Assembly (NCBI GenBank): GCA_964444225.1
Contig: CAYUFM010000004.1
Span: forward strand, 1 to 62,526
Source of the DNA: JALHOM01 sp964444225
Lineage (GTDB): Bacteria > Patescibacteriota > Saccharimonadia > Saccharimonadales > 2-12-FULL-41-12
Length of the DNA stretch: 62,526 nucleotides
Reading direction: 5' to 3'
Position 1 is the first letter of the stretch. Every line of letters begins with the position of its first letter. Below, piece by piece: positions 61,862-62,526 of this stretch. The notes beneath the pieces were generated by a model that saw nothing but the letters and a program-made list of their open reading frames with translations, was not told the origin of the DNA and did no database searches. The translations under genes and the position numbers were made by a program.

Positions 61862-62506
61862 TTAAGTTAAACTCTCAAGCAATATTTTATAAGCCTGCCC
61901 TGGATCCTCTGCTTTTTGTATAAACCCGCCCGCACAAAGAACATCAACCCCAGCATCGGCAATCTGCCGGGCATTGTCTGAGTTAATTCCGCCGTCCCAG
62001 CCAATTTCAAGATTGGTATGATGCTCTTTGGCTTGCTTAGCTTTAACTAATAAATCCAGGTTGGCTTTGCCCCCAAAATGCCCCAAATCACCACTAAAAA
62101 TAAGTAGATGGTCGAAGCTGTTAATAATTTGCTCAACATTAGACACAGGAGTCTCTGGCAAGATAGCTAGGCCGGCTTTTATACCCTCTTTGTGTAGTTC
62201 AGCTGCAAAGTGCATATGGTGAATCATGGTTTCTACGTGGATAATTACCATATGTGGTTTAAGAAATAATAATTTTTCTAGGTAATCAAAAGGGTTTTTG
62301 TACATCAAATGTATGTCGGCTGTTAAATTATGTGGCCACCAAACATCACTTAGTTCAATGGATTTGTGAGCTGCGAATTCGCCGTCCATAAGATCTATCT
62401 GGATACGATCAGCAAACCTAGTGACCACCTCCATCTGTCGATTATATTCAAGCTCGTCGTCAGCTAAAACCGTAGGACAAATTACAGACACGGGGTTATG
62501 CCCCAA
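61862..62506 (-). CDS. ribulose-phosphate 3-epimerase-like protein, divergent active site
   Basis: 214-aa TIM-barrel protein similar to Rpe. The N-terminus (SVICPTVLADD) matches APSILSADF; ADIHLMYKNP holds the second His ligand and GWDGGIN the Asp. The first His of the metal site (HxD, strand 2) is Gln: IQIDLMDG. The phosphate loop NPGFGGQ is GDLGHFGGK. Start options are TTG 62506 or GTG at codon 6; an in-frame TAG lies two codons upstream of the TTG, so the gene is complete. It may still epimerise pentulose phosphates or act on another sugar phosphate. Confidence 0.82.
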   Translation of the reverse strand: MGHNPVSVICPTVLADDELEYNRQMEVVTRFADRIQIDLMDGEFAAHKSIELSDVWWPHNLTADIHLMYKNPFDYLEKLLFLKPHMVIIHVETMIHHMHFAAELHKEGIKAGLAILPETPVSNVEQIINSFDHLLIFSGDLGHFGGKANLDLLVKAKQAKEHHTNLEIGWDGGINSDNARQIADAGVDVLCAGGFIQKAEDPGQAYKILLESLT

Positions 62507-62526
62507 AACCTAGTTCATCTAATTCT

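Overview
The window is one stretch of a small, gene-dense bacterial chromosome. The best fit is a Candidate Phyla Radiation (Patescibacteria) genome, probably Candidatus Saccharibacteria (TM7). That assignment is an inference from compact operons, GatCAB-dependent aminoacylation, a PilB-type ATPase, a split transketolase, many short lineage-restricted proteins and no visible amino-acid or cofactor biosynthesis. The genetic code is standard: full-length genes end at TGA, TAA and TAG alike.

Region by region (most genes lie on the minus strand). 0.1-10.8 kb: trigger factor, an unknown gene, clpP, then rpoB-rpoC and a small unknown gene. clpP has a perfect CIRCE (HrcA operator) on its promoter. 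10.8-11.5 kb: a GC-rich, foreign-looking patch with one small ORF. 11.6-20.5 kb: hisS, tRNA-Leu(UAG) directly abutting aspS, rsmD, recG, a methyltransferase, tyrS and small unknowns. 20.7-31.5 kb: a class A penicillin-binding protein (+ strand), then a PIN-TRAM protein, radA, a membrane-anchored HExxH protein, clpC (second perfect CIRCE), a second HExxH membrane protein and nusA. 31.6-43.4 kb: plsC-like acyltransferase, M1 aminopeptidase, MFS transporter, yraN, rnhB, rplS, malic enzyme, pilB, a SpoU/TrmH methyltransferase and a CAP-domain membrane protein. 43.4-56.6 kb: dnaE, YtxH-like and DUF948-like envelope proteins, galU, gatB, a small membrane protein, gatA, gatC, a membrane protein, uvrB and an unknown 400-aa protein. 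56.8-62.5 kb: a sugar-phosphate cluster (PfkB kinase, class II aldolase, two-subunit transketolase, ribulose-phosphate-3-epimerase-like protein) interrupted by a lipoprotein gene on the other strand.

How it works together: the two CIRCE sites place ClpP and ClpC in one HrcA heat-shock regulon. GatCAB with a compact AspRS points to tRNA-dependent amidation. The transketolase/aldolase/epimerase/kinase cluster fits a cell that runs carbon through the pentose-phosphate/lower glycolysis route.

The most unusual points are an RNA polymerase beta' subunit that has lost the cysteines of both conserved zinc sites, a class II AspRS without its GAD insertion domain, a TyrRS whose HIGH motif reads TIGN, several promoters whose -10 box sits 6-7 nt before the start codon (predicted leaderless mRNAs), and a tRNA-Leu/aspS junction of only 4 nt. 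No CRISPR array, insertion sequence, prophage or defence system was seen.
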